Position numbers and translations under genes: made by a program. Shown piece after piece: positions 20,972 to 22,419 of a DNA stretch of 22,419 nt (positions within the stretch are counted from its first letter, which is position 1; the number at the start of each line of letters is the position of its first letter). Source of the DNA: Geobacter sp. (GTDB lineage: Bacteria; Desulfobacterota; Desulfuromonadia; Geobacterales; Pseudopelobacteraceae); NCBI GenBank assembly GCA_027346925.1, contig DAIERH010000013.1, positions 1-22,419 of the forward strand, in the 5' to 3' direction. The notes beneath the pieces are model-generated. The model was given only the letters and a program-made list of their open reading frames with translations, ran no database searches and was not told the origin of the DNA.

Positions 20972-22419
20972 TCAGAGTCTCCCCGAACGGATGATGGCAT
21001 ATACCAGCCAGAGCCCGATCACGCCGGCCACGGTGTAGCCGAGAAAGGCCAGCATGGGAAACCCGAGCAGTTGCGGTCCCCTGCTGGTCTGCATAATGAT
21101 CGATGATCCAACGATCAGTGCCGCCAGGATCAGGCTGGAGGAGAGACGATTGACGGAGCGGTCGAAATCGGTGGTGAATTTATCCAGACCGCGATGCTCA
21201 AGGTCGATCTTGAATTTGTTGCGGTTGATTCGGTTGACAATCTCTTTCAGATCGCGGGGCATATCACGGGCCAGGTTCACATACGACAGCATGATCGAGT
21301 TGATGTCGCGGACGATGCGCCGGGGTGAGAATTTCTGGCGCCAGGCCTTTTCCATAAAGGGGCGCAGGTGCTCGATCATATCGAAATCGGGGTCAAGGGT
21401 GCGCCCCATGCCTTCGATGATCACCAATGCCTTGATCAGCAGCATCAAATCGGGCTGGATGCGGATGTTGTACAGGGTGACGATCTCAATGAACTCCAGC
21501 AGCATCCGCCCCACCTGGATATCGTGAAGCGGGATCTCGTAGTAACTGTCGATAAAGGTGGCAAGATCTCGCTTAAGGGCGCGAACATCGAGGTTCTCCG
21601 AGATATCGCCGGCAAACAGCAGTTGGGATACCACCTCGTCAACGTCGCGATTAACGATGGCAAACAGGATATCGCTGATGAAGCTCTTCAGCGCTTCGTC
21701 CAGCCGCCCCACAATACCATAGTCCAGGAGACAGATGACGTTGTCCGCCAGGATCAGCACATTACCGGGATGGGGGTCGCCATGGAAAAATCCATGGGAA
21801 AGGACCATCTCCAGAAAGGCGTCGGCGCCCCGGCGGGCGATCAGCTTGCGGTCCAGCCCGGCCCTGTCGAGGGCATCCAGGTCAGAAACCTTGATCCCGT
21901 CCACGTATTCGAGGGTCAGGACGCCGCGGGTGGTTTGTTGCCAATGAACGCTCGGGAAATGGAGCCATTTTACAGCAGTGAAGTTCTCGCGAAACTTTTC
22001 AATGGTGTGCCCCTCACGGGTAAAATCCATTTCACGACGGATGGTGCGGGCAAATTCACGCACCACACCTACCGGGTCGTAGATCTCGCTGCCTGCCACA
22101 TGACGCTCGGCCAGGTGCGCCAATCCCATCAGGGCGCTGATATCTGACTCGACCAATTCCACGACACCGGGACGGCGCACCTTTATGACCACCTCTTCGC
22201 CGGTGATAAGGCGGGCCCGGTGTACCTGGGCGATGGAGGCAGCCGCCAGCGGATCCGGATCGATCCCGCTATAGAATGCCTCCACCGGGGCGGCCAGTTC
22301 CCGTTCAACCTGGGCCTTCAACTCATCGAACGAGAAGCAGGGCACGCTGTCCTGAAGTTTCTCGAACTCATGCACAAAGGGCCGGGGGACGATATCCGGA
22401 CGGGTGGATAGGAGTTGAC
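20972..22419 (-). CDS. ubiB: UbiB/ABC1-family protein kinase-like protein (5' end outside window)
   Basis: The frame stays open to the right edge, with 482 codons visible; the residues before the in-frame GTG at 22375 read QLLSTRPDIVPRPF, which is family sequence, so the true start lies outside. UbiB-type proteins have an atypical kinase fold and an ATPase role in quinone biosynthesis or lipid transport at the inner membrane. Visible features are the Ala-rich loop AAASIAQVHRA that replaces the usual P-loop, VVIKVRRPG with the nucleotide-binding lysine, HGDPHPGNVL (catalytic loop), LLDYGIVG (metal-binding DYG in place of DFG) and two C-terminal membrane helices. The upstream KxGQ motif would be outside the window. 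In a menaquinone-using anaerobe the role is probably not ubiquinone synthesis. It leads the ubiB-ntrY-ntrX block. Confidence 0.9.
   Translation of the reverse strand, partial: QLLSTRPDIVPRPFVHEFEKLQDSVPCFSFDELKAQVERELAAPVEAFYSGIDPDPLAAASIAQVHRARLITGEEVVIKVRRPGVVELVESDISALMGLAHLAERHVAGSEIYDPVGVVREFARTIRREMDFTREGHTIEKFRENFTAVKWLHFPSVHWQQTTRGVLTLEYVDGIKVSDLDALDRAGLDRKLIARRGADAFLEMVLSHGFFHGDPHPGNVLILADNVICLLDYGIVGRLDEALKSFISDILFAIVNRDVDEVVSQLLFAGDISENLDVRALKRDLATFIDSYYEIPLHDIQVGRMLLEFIEIVTLYNIRIQPDLMLLIKALVIIEGMGRTLDPDFDMIEHLRPFMEKAWRQKFSPRRIVRDINSIMLSYVNLARDMPRDLKEIVNRINRNKFKIDLEHRGLDKFTTDFDRSVNRLSSSLILAALIVGSSIIMQTSRGPQLLGFPMLAFLGYTVAGVIGLWLVYAIIRSGRL

Noticed and set aside
1..22419. tRNA, rRNA, CRISPR, insertion sequence, prophage or toxin-antitoxin module
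   Set aside because: I looked for tRNA arms, regularly spaced repeats, transposase/integrase motifs and paired small genes and found none that hold up; the two small genes at 15193-15731 are convergent, not a toxin-antitoxin layout.

Overview
The window reads as a stretch of core chromosome from a high-GC, Gram-negative anaerobe of the Geobacter group (Desulfobacterota/Desulfuromonadales). This is inferred from the gene repertoire: a long-type manganese pyrophosphatase, DctA, an NtrY/NtrX pair next to a UbiB kinase, and a receiver protein with an Ala/Pro-rich linker. GC-rich third codon positions also create many long spurious antisense ORFs. I see no phage, integrase, transposase, CRISPR array, tRNA or rRNA. 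All recognised genes look intact except the two cut by the window edges.

Left part (1-3300, all minus strand): the 5' end of a family II pyrophosphatase with a near-consensus sigma-70 promoter; an unknown 120-aa protein with its own terminator; an RhlE-type DEAD-box helicase; a cold-shock protein; and ribosomal protein S21. S21, the cold-shock protein and the helicase lie in that transcription order. Together they look like an RNA-handling or cold-adaptation neighbourhood. S21 is preceded by a long leader holding a promoter candidate and an intrinsic terminator. A pair of inverted REP-like units lies just upstream of the helicase.

Middle part (3300-13710, plus strand): dctA (C4-dicarboxylate uptake) behind a good sigma-54-type -24/-12 promoter; secA; argJ (arginine biosynthesis); an exported serine hydrolase; a receiver-domain response regulator with a disordered linker and a conserved-looking C-terminal helix; then trpD-trpC followed by a small membrane protein. 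A 138-bp element with inverted GCCACAGAGACAC-like ends fills the secA-argJ gap and forms the argJ 5' region.

Right part (13717-22419): a CtpA-type S41 protease (minus); a small unknown protein (plus) convergent at 2 bp with a small Cys-rich helix-turn-helix protein (minus); an MFS transporter (plus) with a recognisable promoter; a strong bidirectional terminator; and the minus-strand block ubiB-ntrY-ntrX (kinase-like UbiB, sensor kinase, sigma-54 activator). I found no clearly new multi-gene system. The most interesting items are the leader or small RNA upstream of rpsU, the secA-argJ repeat element, the dctA sigma-54 promoter, the Cys-rich HTH protein with a nearby palindrome, and the receiver-linker-helix protein.
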